Below, in pieces: positions 16,466 to 25,012 of a stretch of DNA of 64,000 nucleotides. How positions within the stretch are numbered: position 1 is the first letter of the stretch; each line of letters begins with the position of its first letter. The notes under the pieces were generated by a model. The model did no database searches. It had not been told where the DNA came from and was given only the letters and a program-made list of their open reading frames with translations. This stretch comes from Mesobacillus subterraneus. GTDB taxonomy: Bacteria; Bacillota; Bacilli; Bacillales; Cytobacillaceae. Where the stretch lies: positions 38,047 through 102,046 of the forward strand of contig NZ_JAMBOF010000014.1 of the NCBI RefSeq assembly GCF_023715485.1, in the 5' to 3' direction. Both the position numbers and the translations under genes were made by a program.

Positions 16466-17745
16466 GTGCGACAGATCTTTTGAAACCGAACCAGCATCCT
16501 GAAACAGGAACAGAAGAGTGGGACTTGGCGATTATTGGCGGAGGGTTCAGGACAACTACTTTTCTATCCTATGCTCCAGAACTATTAAAACACCGTATTA
16601 CCATTATTGAAAAAGGAAATGTTATAGGCCCCGGAGCGTTCCAGGACTATACAATAACGACCTCCTCTGCTGGGGGAAGTATGTTGAAAAATATCAGTTT
16701 TAGAGGGCCATTTGAAAAACTTAGAAATAGTTTGCCTGTAAATACGATATCTGCATGTAAAGATCCTGTACGTACGGCAGACCTTTCTAAAGCTTTAAGT
16801 GAGATCGGTGATATCATCAGTGATTCTTTGGATCAGCATGCACTCAGGAAGAATACTTGTGTGAGCAAAATAGAGCTGGACACTGAAGGAAAAATGGTCA
16901 CCCTTCATGTTGATAGAGGCGAAACAATCCATGCAAAGCATGTCCTTATCGCAACCGGCAGGTATGAAAGACCTCATAAAGAACTTGCCGCTTGGCAGAG
17001 CAAGGTGATGCTATCAGGATCAGTAATAAGTAAAAAGCATCGAAAAAAAATAGCGGAAAAAATATCTTTAATCGGAGATCTTCCTATTGTTATCGCTGGA
17101 TGTTCCCACAGTGCAATGTCCGCCCTTCAGGTGATTTTGGAAATTTCTGAAGAAATTCAACAAGAAAATCCTGTATATAAAAGGCCTGAAATTATTGTGC
17201 TTCAAAGGAATTTGACCCCCTTGATGTATGAGAGTAAAGAGCAAGCACATACCAGCCAAGTGATTGGAAGGGAGCGGATCTTTAATCCTCAAAGGGATAT
17301 TTGCCCCGAAACTGGCATTGTCTTTAGGGACTCAGGATTGCGACATAAATCCAAGGAACTTTACTGCAGTTTATATGAAGGGGAAATAAGGGGAGCAACC
17401 CTTTTAAATGTAAAAGCAATTAATGATGCATCAAGTATTTTGGATAATTCTGGCTTCATCATCCAAGCTTTAGGTTACTACGGAAATGTTCCGGATATCT
17501 ATGAATCTGATAAGCTTATTCGCTCTACAAATTCTAATGGTCGCTTGTTTGCTGATGAAGAAGGCTGTGTGGTGATTGGTGGGAAGAAATATGACAACCT
17601 TTCAGTTATTAGAGTTGAGCCGACTCCTGTGAATAGCAAAGATAATGCAGCATACGGCAGTGGTCTTTATGAAATGATTTATGCCCGCCTGGATAAGATG
17701 CTAACCGCAGCAAATGAAAGCAGACAGGTGGCGAAATATGAGTAA
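16462..17745 (+). CDS. FAD/NAD(P)-binding flavoprotein (427 aa)
   Basis: Dinucleotide-binding fold at the N-terminus: DLAIIGGGFRTTTFLSYAPE, with GGGFR in place of the usual GxGxxG. A second nucleotide motif, LPIVIAGCSHSAMSALQVIL, lies at about residue 205-225, and an ATG-type motif in VLIATGRYERP at about 160. This resembles the NAD_binding_9 / N-hydroxylating monooxygenase-like flavoproteins. Role inferred: oxidation of the pathway intermediate. ATGA overlap with the aminotransferase and 8-bp overlap with the following kinase indicate translational coupling. Confidence 0.8.
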   Translation: MSATDLLKPNQHPETGTEEWDLAIIGGGFRTTTFLSYAPELLKHRITIIEKGNVIGPGAFQDYTITTSSAGGSMLKNISFRGPFEKLRNSLPVNTISACKDPVRTADLSKALSEIGDIISDSLDQHALRKNTCVSKIELDTEGKMVTLHVDRGETIHAKHVLIATGRYERPHKELAAWQSKVMLSGSVISKKHRKKIAEKISLIGDLPIVIAGCSHSAMSALQVILEISEEIQQENPVYKRPEIIVLQRNLTPLMYESKEQAHTSQVIGRERIFNPQRDICPETGIVFRDSGLRHKSKELYCSLYEGEIRGATLLNVKAINDASSILDNSGFIIQALGYYGNVPDIYESDKLIRSTNSNGRLFADEEGCVVIGGKKYDNLSVIRVEPTPVNSKDNAAYGSGLYEMIYARLDKMLTAANESRQVAKYE

Positions 17746-18445
17746 AGACAAGCGATCAGCAATCATCCTGAGTATATGTTCTGCCATTATCCAAAAAAAG
17801 CAAGGGAGTCAACCGCTGGTAGTAGGGATAACTGGCATAGACACCTCGGGAAAAAGCAAGTTAATCAAAGAATTAGCGGACCAATTAAGAAGGATGGATC
17901 AAGACGTCCAAACGATACATGTTGATAATTTTCATAATCCGAAATCTCAAAGATATAATGAAAATTTATCCGAACCAGATCAATACTTCCAGTTGAGCAT
18001 TGACTTCAATTTTCTTAAGCAGTCTTTGCTGGAACCAATAAAACAGCTGGGCAAGATTGAAATTGGGATTGATCATCTGGATTTGGAGTCTGACACCGTA
18101 TCGGTTCATAAACACTATCGAATAACTCCAAATACAATCATTTTAATAGAAGGTGTTTTTCTCTATCGGCCTGAGACACGTCCTTTCATAGACTTCTTTA
18201 TATTTTTGAAAATAAACGAAGAAACCGCTCTTCAGCGTGCCTGGATACGTGACGTTCCTTCACAAGGGGAGGAAGTGATCGGGAAGTATCATACAAAATA
18301 CTTTCCTGCTCAACGGAGGTATTTGGAAGAATATCGTCCTGACCTAGTTTCAGATATAGTAATCGACAACTCAAACCTGGACAATCCTCAAATCGTGATT
18401 TGGCCCGAGTCAATGCCTGCGGAGGTGGCAAATGAAAACAAGTAA
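17738..18445 (+). CDS. P-loop kinase, uridine-kinase-like (235 aa)
   Basis: Walker A VGITGIDTSGKSKLIKELA, the loop HVDNFHNPKSQRYNE, and IILIEGVFLYRPETRPFIDF. The same architecture as the kinase at 12334. Likely phosphorylates a pathway intermediate or the product. ATG 17738 with AGGTGG at 17726-17731 is preferred over the in-frame ATG at 17714. It overlaps the flavoprotein gene by 8 bp and the HAD gene by 14 bp. Kinase plus phosphatase side by side suggests a phosphorylate/dephosphorylate protection scheme, but this is inference. Confidence 0.8.
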   Translation: MSKDKRSAIILSICSAIIQKKQGSQPLVVGITGIDTSGKSKLIKELADQLRRMDQDVQTIHVDNFHNPKSQRYNENLSEPDQYFQLSIDFNFLKQSLLEPIKQLGKIEIGIDHLDLESDTVSVHKHYRITPNTIILIEGVFLYRPETRPFIDFFIFLKINEETALQRAWIRDVPSQGEEVIGKYHTKYFPAQRRYLEEYRPDLVSDIVIDNSNLDNPQIVIWPESMPAEVANENK

Positions 18446-19097
18446 ATTTTCCGGTGTTGTCTTTGATCTTTGGAACACACTAGTCCCATTGCCTAACCAT
18501 CTTAAGGAGCAGGCATTTAGAGAAACTTCAGCCACCCTCGGCTATGACGACAATGAGTTCCAAAGTCCATGGGCAGTTACTCGTACTAAAAGGGAAACAG
18601 GGGATTTACTAGAGTATTTATATTGGCTGCGAAATGAATTAAGCGCTGAATGGTCCAATGAAACAATCAATGCAGCTATGGAAGTACGCAAGACGATTCA
18701 TGGATCAGCTTTTCTCAATCCAGATCGTGAAGCGATTGAAGTTTTGCGCACTTTAAAAATGAATGGTTATAAGGTTGGCCTTATTTCTAATTGCAGTAGT
18801 GATGTAAGGGATATGATTACGACTTCAGAGCTTGGTCAGTACATCGATACCCTTGTACTATCATCAGAATTGGGCATCATGAAACCTGATGAAAGAATAT
18901 TTAAACTTGCCGCTTCAAAATTAGGAGTGTCCTGCAGCGAGTGCTTATATATAGGTGATGGGCATGATAATGAACTTGAAGGTGCTGAAAATGTGGGAAT
19001 GGAAGCAGTTTTGATTGATAGAGGAGATGGCCGAAAGTGGGATAAAAAGGTAGTGAACAGTCTTTCTTCTATTTTAAAGGAGGTTGGATTGGCTTGA
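18432..19097 (+). CDS. HAD-superfamily hydrolase (phosphatase-like, 221 aa)
   Basis: Motif I VVFDLWNTLVPL (nucleophile Asp), motif II GLISNCSS, conserved Lys in IMKPDERIFKLAA, motif IV YIGDGHDNELEGAENVGM. A cap domain lies between motifs I and II. Such enzymes are usually phosphatases; Trp instead of Asp at the +2 position of motif I occurs in some HAD subfamilies and may alter the acid/base step. It overlaps the kinase gene, so it probably acts on a phosphorylated intermediate. Confidence 0.85.
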   Translation: MKTSKFSGVVFDLWNTLVPLPNHLKEQAFRETSATLGYDDNEFQSPWAVTRTKRETGDLLEYLYWLRNELSAEWSNETINAAMEVRKTIHGSAFLNPDREAIEVLRTLKMNGYKVGLISNCSSDVRDMITTSELGQYIDTLVLSSELGIMKPDERIFKLAASKLGVSCSECLYIGDGHDNELEGAENVGMEAVLIDRGDGRKWDKKVVNSLSSILKEVGLA

Positions 19098-20284
19098 TTT
19101 TTACCAATTCTACTGAAACGAATGACGTGAATTGCAAGCATATAATCAGCATTGTCAATTCACTTGATGAGATTGCGGAAGAGGAGTTTCTGCCTCTTTC
19201 GCAAGGCCGTTCATTCTACGTTAGCAGACCATGGCTACTTGCCATCGAACGTTTGCGTGGCCGTGATACTGCCTATATTACATCTCGGGATCGTACTGGG
19301 AACTTATTAGGGGTGTTGCCTATTTATTGGGGGAAACCAAGTACACGAGGATACTATGAACCATATAAACGTTTCTTGGAACGCTCCCAGGGGGAGTTCA
19401 ACGAGAAAGATTGGTCTCCCTCCTTTATCATAGGTTCACGTGCTGCCTACTCTTGTGAGTTCCTTCTTTCAAATGATATAGAGCAAGCCGAGCAAAATGA
19501 AGTATTGAAGGCAATGCTTGAGTTTGCTGAAGAGTTTCGCAAGGAATGGGGTTCAGCTTCAACGTCTGTCCTTTATATGACTGATTCCGGCTCTATGCAA
19601 TTGAAAAAGAACATTACGAACCCCGCCTTTTTTCTTGCTGGGGCTCATGCTGTCCTGGAGATAAAATGGAAATCTTTTGACGAGTACCTAGCTCACTTGA
19701 AAGGGAGGGACAGGGTAACAGTACGCAGGGAGGAACGAGTATTTTCTTCGGCGGGCTATCGCATTGAATCAGCCAAATTGGGAGATTCAATAGATGTTTT
19801 TGCAGAGCTATTTGCAAACCATGAAAATAAATATGGCCACAAGACTACTCCCCAGAAGGAAGCGATAGAACTGAATACTCTTGTTGATACTGCAAATGAG
19901 TATAGCCATGTATTGGTTTTAAAGCTGGGGGAACGTGCTGTAGGATGCATATTGTTATTCCTATGGGAAAAAACGATCTATGCGAGGACAGTTGGATTCG
20001 ATTTCAGCCTAGTTGGCCAAGCGTTTGAATATTTTAATTTAGCATATTATGAGGTTATCCGTTTTGCTATAGAAAATGGTTTTCGACATGTTGACTATGG
20101 AATGGGGACTTACCGTGCGAAGCTAAAAAGGGGTGCTAATCTAAAACCGTTATGGGGATATGTGAACTCAGAAGGTCATCCAACTCCATTCGAGGATTCA
20201 AAATTTAAAGATTGGAATAATGAACGCATAGCGGCTGTTCATCTCGAAGATGCCACAATATTAGAAAGGATACAATTCCCATGA
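19094..20284 (+). CDS. FemAB-like / GNAT-fold acyl or aminoacyl transferase (396 aa)
   Basis: The C-terminal half carries the signature LKGRDRVTVRREERVFSSAG and the GNAT-type strand/helix block ILLFLWEKTIYARTVGFDFS ... HVDYGMGTYRAKLKRG, like the FemAB-related family first named DUF482 and BioF2-like acetyltransferases. FemX/FemAB relatives transfer amino acids from aminoacyl-tRNA to amino groups; others use acyl-CoA. It starts at TTG 19094 (TTGA overlap with the HAD stop; AAAGGAGG at 19076-19083) and overlaps the ATP-grasp gene by 4 bp. A MetRS-like gene in the same operon makes tRNA-dependent transfer worth testing. Confidence 0.7.
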   Translation: MIFTNSTETNDVNCKHIISIVNSLDEIAEEEFLPLSQGRSFYVSRPWLLAIERLRGRDTAYITSRDRTGNLLGVLPIYWGKPSTRGYYEPYKRFLERSQGEFNEKDWSPSFIIGSRAAYSCEFLLSNDIEQAEQNEVLKAMLEFAEEFRKEWGSASTSVLYMTDSGSMQLKKNITNPAFFLAGAHAVLEIKWKSFDEYLAHLKGRDRVTVRREERVFSSAGYRIESAKLGDSIDVFAELFANHENKYGHKTTPQKEAIELNTLVDTANEYSHVLVLKLGERAVGCILLFLWEKTIYARTVGFDFSLVGQAFEYFNLAYYEVIRFAIENGFRHVDYGMGTYRAKLKRGANLKPLWGYVNSEGHPTPFEDSKFKDWNNERIAAVHLEDATILERIQFP

Positions 20285-21531
20285 AATCTATACTCGTAAC
20301 GAATACTGGTGACAGAGTCCATGCCAAAGCTCTGGCTGCGCGTCAAGATTTACATGTAACATTTGTGACTGAGGAAAGATTTGTCAGCATGTACGCTCCA
20401 AACACTGACATTATTATCGTGAAAAATTTGAACAATCCAACAGAATCTGCAAACGAGGTATTAGCTCAAAGGGATTGCAATATGTATGAAGCTGTCTTGG
20501 CCCTATCAGAACGGGCTGCTCCTACTGCAGCATATTTACGGGGATGTCTAGGGCTTGAAGGCCCTTCTTTTGACACTGTTATGAATTGTACAAATAAATT
20601 TGCGATGAAAAGGCAGTTTGAAAAAGCTGGAATGCCTACAGCAGCTTTTTCACTAGCAAGCTCTGTTCAAGAGGTATTGACATCAGGAAATTCAGTTGGA
20701 TGGCCAATCATTGTGAAACCAGTTTTGGGTGGCGGTACCGACGCTACTAAAGTGTTTTTCTCAGAATATGAACTTTTTTCAGTGGAAGGAAAAGAATATT
20801 TTGAAAGACTTCATAACCCATTGACTACTTCGGAAAAAGAGTTTCCGGTCATTGTAGAGAAATTCCAAAAGGTCACAGCCGAACTGCATTGTGATGGTTT
20901 TATTGAAAACGGAGAAGTGATTTTTGTACAAGTATCGCAATATTTAAAACCAGTACTCGAATACACTTCAGGAGGCATCTATGGCTCCTTTACACTGGAT
21001 CACAACGACCCTGTTGCTAAAGAAGTGGCAAAAATGCATGAGAAAGCTGCTAAAGCTGTGGGCATTAGTAATGGGGTTACTCATTTTGAAGTATTCCTGA
21101 CAGAAGACGGCTTACTCGCAGGTGAAATCGCATGCAGACCAGGTGGGGGCGGAATACGAAAAATGCTCCGTTTTATGAATGGATTTGACAGCTGGGATGC
21201 ACATATTGCTGTTTCCCTTGGAGAGAATTACAGTTTTAAGACTATATCAGGCAGCAAAGAGCAACTTGCGGAACTTATGCTGCCAGTAAAAAGAGGTAAG
21301 ATTAAGTCTGTAAGTGCAGCTGATGATTTTGAATCCTTACCCGGATTACTTGAGGTGGAAATGAGGGTTAAGTCTGGGGATGTAATCGAGGGATTACTCG
21401 ATTCCTCAGCGATCAGCGGTATTTTATTCGTTAAACTTAGTGAATCAAATACCATCCAGAAAGTGATCGAATCTGTTGAGAATATATTTTCTATCGAAGT
21501 GGATAATCTTGTTTATTCAAATACACAATAA
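20281..21531 (+). CDS. ATP-grasp carboxylate-amine ligase-like enzyme (416 aa)
   Basis: ATP-grasp fold: the N-terminal pre-grasp domain ends near residue 110, then NKFAMKRQFEKAGMPTAAF, the ATP-binding Lys/Gly loop GWPIIVKPVLGGGTDATKV, and metal-binding AGEIACRPGGGGIRKML. The family joins a carboxylate, activated as acyl phosphate, to an amine, as in L-amino-acid ligases. It is cotranslated with the acyltransferase (ATGA overlap). It probably forms an amide or peptide bond in the product; substrates unknown. Confidence 0.87.
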   Translation: MKSILVTNTGDRVHAKALAARQDLHVTFVTEERFVSMYAPNTDIIIVKNLNNPTESANEVLAQRDCNMYEAVLALSERAAPTAAYLRGCLGLEGPSFDTVMNCTNKFAMKRQFEKAGMPTAAFSLASSVQEVLTSGNSVGWPIIVKPVLGGGTDATKVFFSEYELFSVEGKEYFERLHNPLTTSEKEFPVIVEKFQKVTAELHCDGFIENGEVIFVQVSQYLKPVLEYTSGGIYGSFTLDHNDPVAKEVAKMHEKAAKAVGISNGVTHFEVFLTEDGLLAGEIACRPGGGGIRKMLRFMNGFDSWDAHIAVSLGENYSFKTISGSKEQLAELMLPVKRGKIKSVSAADDFESLPGLLEVEMRVKSGDVIEGLLDSSAISGILFVKLSESNTIQKVIESVENIFSIEVDNLVYSNTQ

Positions 21532-21546
21532 AAGGATGTTTAAGGA

Positions 21547-23112
21547 ATGAATAAAGATGTTCTTATCGTACCTATGCAGCCAACTCCCAATGGTCGTATG
21601 CATATTGGTCATGGGTCTGGCACATACCTGCGTTCCGATGTTTTAGGTCGAGCATTACGTGTCAGAGGGCATGCAGTTAGTATTATCTCAGGAAGTGATG
21701 CTTTTGAAAACTGGATCCTTGCTGAATCTAAAAGAACAGGGAAGTCTCCTGATTCAACCTGTGATTTTTATCATGAAGCCATCATGGAGGATCTCAATAA
21801 TCTTGATATTCATTTGGATGAATGGATTGATCCACGTTCTCCAGAGCATTTTCCAGGTTACTTGGAAACACATGAAAAAATCCTTACTCGCTTGTACGAA
21901 AAAGGAAACGCAAAATTAGAAAGCGAACGAGTCCCATATTCCAAGGAATCTGGCCAAGCGATGATGGGAACATGGATTTCAGGTAAATGCCCTCATTGCC
22001 AAAAGCCTTGCGGTGGAAGTTCCTGTGTGTATTGCGGTGCGCATTTCCAGCCTGAAGAGATTATTGAGCCCACATCTCGATTGGATAACAGCACTTTGGA
22101 ATGGATTTTAACTTCAAATTGGTTTGCTAGACCAATAGACTCAAAGCAAATTCTCGATTCTTTAAAGAAAAGCGGAGTGAAACCATCTTGGTTGAAGGCC
22201 GCAGAAGAATACCTTTCCCATTCTGGGGGACGAATCAGATTGTCCGGTCCTGGTACATGGGGGATAAAAAGCAACATGGTTCCTGAAGGCTTTGTTTTAG
22301 CTAATCCTTATTATTTGTACAGTGTGTATTGCGGAGAAGTTTATAAAAGTAAATTAGGAACAGAGCTGCATCCTTTCGATTCTGATAGTGAAGTTTCAGT
22401 AATAGGGGTTTTTGGCAGCGACAATTCCACTCCAGGTCTAGTAGCCCCGCATGTCATTGCTCAAGGATCAGATGGGCTTCTTAAACCATTCGATATGACC
22501 ATCGTTAATGGCATGCTCTTTTTAGAAGGTCAAAAATGTTCTACGAGTAAACGCCATGGTATTTGGCTAGACGAAATTAAAGAGAGTAACACAGGAATCA
22601 GCTCTGATGAACTACGGTTCTTTCTTTCACAAGTTCCATTAGATGAGGGTGTTGCAGATATAACATTGGATGAGATGGTTCACACGATTCTTATGTATCG
22701 CAAATGGTATCAAGAAATATTAATTCCTGCTATTCATTCAGTTTCAGAGAATAAGTACTCTATTAAGTATTCAGATTCCCTGGAAAGGGCTATTTCAAGA
22801 CAAACTCAAATGTTAAGTCCATCCCAATTCGATTTAACAAAGGTTGTTTCTGTATTGAAAGATTGGATGTATGAGGAGCCGAGTGACAAAGGTGAGTGGC
22901 TGCTAGGTCTCTCATTGTTAGGCGCACCTATATTCCCGAAGCTATCCCAGCAAATATGGTCCCAGCTAGGATTAGTGAAATCACCGAATATAGAAGAAAT
23001 TCCAGATGAAGTTCAAGGTCATTTGTTGCCAGAGAGTTTTGTTCAAAACTCAAATGAACTTTCTGTAAGTAAATTAAAACCTTTCGTTCATTTAACAGAA
23101 GTGCATATATGA
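21547..23112 (+). CDS. Methionyl-tRNA-synthetase-like class I enzyme (521 aa)
   Basis: Class I aminoacyl-adenylate fold: HIGH box TPNGRMHIGHGSGTY (residues about 12-26), a four-Cys zinc knuckle CPHCQKPCGGSSCVYCG (about 149-165), and a KMSKS equivalent KCSTSKRHGIW. Bacterial MetRS is about 650 aa. Here the helix that normally follows DELRYYL and reads NDLGNLLNR-like, part of anticodon recognition, is replaced by VHTILMYRKWYQEIL, and the C-terminal tRNA-binding domain is missing. So it is a paralogue, not housekeeping MetRS: a dedicated amino-acid-activating enzyme, a tRNA charger for the FemAB-like transferase, or a resistant duplicate. It has a 15-bp gap after the ATP-grasp gene with AAAAGGATG just upstream and a 4-bp overlap with the exporter. 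Confidence 0.85.
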   Translation: MNKDVLIVPMQPTPNGRMHIGHGSGTYLRSDVLGRALRVRGHAVSIISGSDAFENWILAESKRTGKSPDSTCDFYHEAIMEDLNNLDIHLDEWIDPRSPEHFPGYLETHEKILTRLYEKGNAKLESERVPYSKESGQAMMGTWISGKCPHCQKPCGGSSCVYCGAHFQPEEIIEPTSRLDNSTLEWILTSNWFARPIDSKQILDSLKKSGVKPSWLKAAEEYLSHSGGRIRLSGPGTWGIKSNMVPEGFVLANPYYLYSVYCGEVYKSKLGTELHPFDSDSEVSVIGVFGSDNSTPGLVAPHVIAQGSDGLLKPFDMTIVNGMLFLEGQKCSTSKRHGIWLDEIKESNTGISSDELRFFLSQVPLDEGVADITLDEMVHTILMYRKWYQEILIPAIHSVSENKYSIKYSDSLERAISRQTQMLSPSQFDLTKVVSVLKDWMYEEPSDKGEWLLGLSLLGAPIFPKLSQQIWSQLGLVKSPNIEEIPDEVQGHLLPESFVQNSNELSVSKLKPFVHLTEVHI

Positions 23113-24365
23113 GTAAATTAAACAAACACTCAAAATTGTTGCTCTTACGTACTCGTCAACTTCGCCATTTATTGTTTGCCCGCAGCATCTCTATATTGGG
23201 TGACATGTTAACGCCGATCGCATTAGCGTTTGCTGTGTTGGACTTCTCAAACTCGGCTTCTGCCCTGGGTATTGTTCTTGCAGCGAGGGCCTTACCAAGC
23301 TTAGTGCTAATGCTCTTTGGAGGAGTTATTGGGGATCGTTTTCCACGCAGGATGATTATGATCCTATCAAATATCGTTGGTTTCATTACACAGGGGTTGA
23401 TTGGATTCCTATTAATCACAAATGAAGCGACTGTTTTGAACGTTGCAATATTGACTGCGATTAGAGGGGCAACAGGCAGTTTTTTTAATCCTGCATCTAC
23501 AGGGGCAATTGCACATGTAGCGCCGAATGGAAAAAGGCAGGAAACATTCGCTTTATTTGCCATTGCAGGTAATATCGCTGAAATTTCAGGGCCAGCTTTG
23601 GCAGGTGCAACCTTAATGTTTGTTTCTCCAGGCTGGGTGCTTGTTGCAGATGCATGCACTTTCTTAATAAGTGCCCTCTTGATCTCAGCATGTGGTCCGC
23701 TAGGAGAGCCGAATGGTAAAAAGAAGGCTTCCGTGATTTTTGAGCTTAAAGAAGGTTTGAGCTATGTGCTTAAAAAGCAGTGGTTAACCGTTCTTATTTT
23801 AAGTGCTAGTCTATTTCAATTCTTCTTATTATCCAGCCTGAATGTACTTGGTCCGTTAGTGGCAAATAATCAATTGGGCGGAGCCCAGGACTGGGCCATC
23901 ATTACCACCGCATTGGGGCTTGGCAGCATTACAGGCAGTTTCCTTGCAATGTATTATAAGCCGAAAAATCCTTTATTGATGGGATACCTTTTTATGTTAT
24001 TTGGCTCAGGTCCAACATTATTTTTATTATCCATGCCTGCTCCATTGGAGTTTATCGTAGTTTCTGAATTTCTTTCTGGAGTGGCCATATCATTTTTCAG
24101 CACGCTTGAATCAGTGGCTATTGCACGATTTGTACCAAATAATCTTTTGTCACGTGTTGATTCAATTAATAGATTTGGCTCTTTGGCGTTAAAACCTTTA
24201 GGGATGGCGATGGTTGGTCCAGCCGCAGCATTTATAGGTGTAGAAACCACTCTGATTTTCTGTGGTGCCATCTCGCTTCTGGCGGTTGCTTGGCCGCTCG
24301 CCGTTCCAAGTATCCGGAAGATTAATCTGAATGATGAATCAATCGAAGAAATTCAGGTAAGTTAA
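23109..24365 (+). CDS. MFS efflux transporter (418 aa), last gene of the operon
   Basis: About twelve hydrophobic helices and the MFS loop 2-3 motif GGVIGDRFPRRMIMILSNIV (GxxxDRxxRR). Similar in layout to drug/natural-product exporters of the MFS_3 (enterobactin-exporter-like) group. It starts four bases inside the MetRS-like gene. Position at the end of a biosynthetic operon suggests export of, or self-protection from, the product. Confidence 0.88.
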   Translation: MSKLNKHSKLLLLRTRQLRHLLFARSISILGDMLTPIALAFAVLDFSNSASALGIVLAARALPSLVLMLFGGVIGDRFPRRMIMILSNIVGFITQGLIGFLLITNEATVLNVAILTAIRGATGSFFNPASTGAIAHVAPNGKRQETFALFAIAGNIAEISGPALAGATLMFVSPGWVLVADACTFLISALLISACGPLGEPNGKKKASVIFELKEGLSYVLKKQWLTVLILSASLFQFFLLSSLNVLGPLVANNQLGGAQDWAIITTALGLGSITGSFLAMYYKPKNPLLMGYLFMLFGSGPTLFLLSMPAPLEFIVVSEFLSGVAISFFSTLESVAIARFVPNNLLSRVDSINRFGSLALKPLGMAMVGPAAAFIGVETTLIFCGAISLLAVAWPLAVPSIRKINLNDESIEEIQVS

Positions 24366-24387
24366 CATTAAGACCTATCCAGCAAAA

Positions 24388-24434
24388 GGATTAAGAGAGG
24401 TATAGCATATCTTCAGCTATACCTCTCTTAATCC
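24388..24434 (+). terminator. Strong hairpin ending the biosynthetic operon
   Basis: Perfect 19-bp arms (24388-24406 and 24416-24434) around a 9-nt loop, 22 bp after the MFS stop. No U-run, so it may be an RNA-stabilising or imperfect terminator. Confidence 0.75.
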
Positions 24435-25012
24435 AAAGACTTTTTCAGATTCAGGCATTAATAATACCTAATTCGTGTTTTTTAAAGTTGTACTCTTCTA
24501 AGGTACTTTACGAATAAATATTTAAGAAAGAGTTTTTAAAAATTGGTAAACCTTCCGATCTAAGCATGTTTTCTTATAAATGGAGAATAGGTTGCTCGAA
24601 CTTTAGACCACACGCTGCCAAAGGAAAAATAGAGTTAATTAGATTCAAAAAAGGATTAATCTAGTTTGCAATAATATAAACTGTCACTGTTGTGAGACTA
24701 ATCGAAACCCGTTAAGTGAAAACATAACGGGTTGATTAAGATTCCATCATTTTCTTGGACATCTAATCTAGTAAAAAAAGACTATTTTTTTATCTTTAAT
24801 ACATATTTTTTCTATTATATGTAAAAATTATGAATTAATATAATTTTAGCAAGTAAAATACGTGAGTATAAAGGAGGATGAAAGTTTCCTCGCAGGATAA
24901 AAGGTTACACACATCACACCTTTTCTAAACCTCGAGAATTTATAAAATTCGTGACATTTTCTATAGATGATAGTACGAAGCATATTCTGAAATATTTTTA
25001 GGAGGAAAGACA
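24435..25012. other. Intergenic: decayed att copy and leader of the RHS toxin gene
   Basis: Holds the decayed tRNA-Ala fragment (24581-24621), a 9-bp hairpin AACCCGTTA/TAACGGGTT (24706-24733) and an AT-rich leader. A 16-codon frame from ATG 24887 is spaced badly from its AAGGAGG and is not called. Confidence 0.5.
24581..24621. repeat. Decayed tRNA-Ala 3'-half (degenerate att copy)
   Basis: TGGAGAATAGG, GCTCGAAC and CACGCTGCCA align with the tRNA-Ala 3' half and with the att copies at 11900 and 34693, with several substitutions. The following AAGGAAA ... GAGTTAA also resembles the right flank of the other copies. It separates the biosynthetic island from the RHS toxin island. Confidence 0.65.

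Noticed and set aside
23156..23659. 167-aa minus-strand frame inside the MFS gene
   Set aside because: Shadow of the transporter gene, low-complexity translation.
24880..24940. 16-codon ORF after AAAGGAGG at 24887
   Set aside because: The ribosome site directly touches the ATG, leaving no spacing, and there is no further support.
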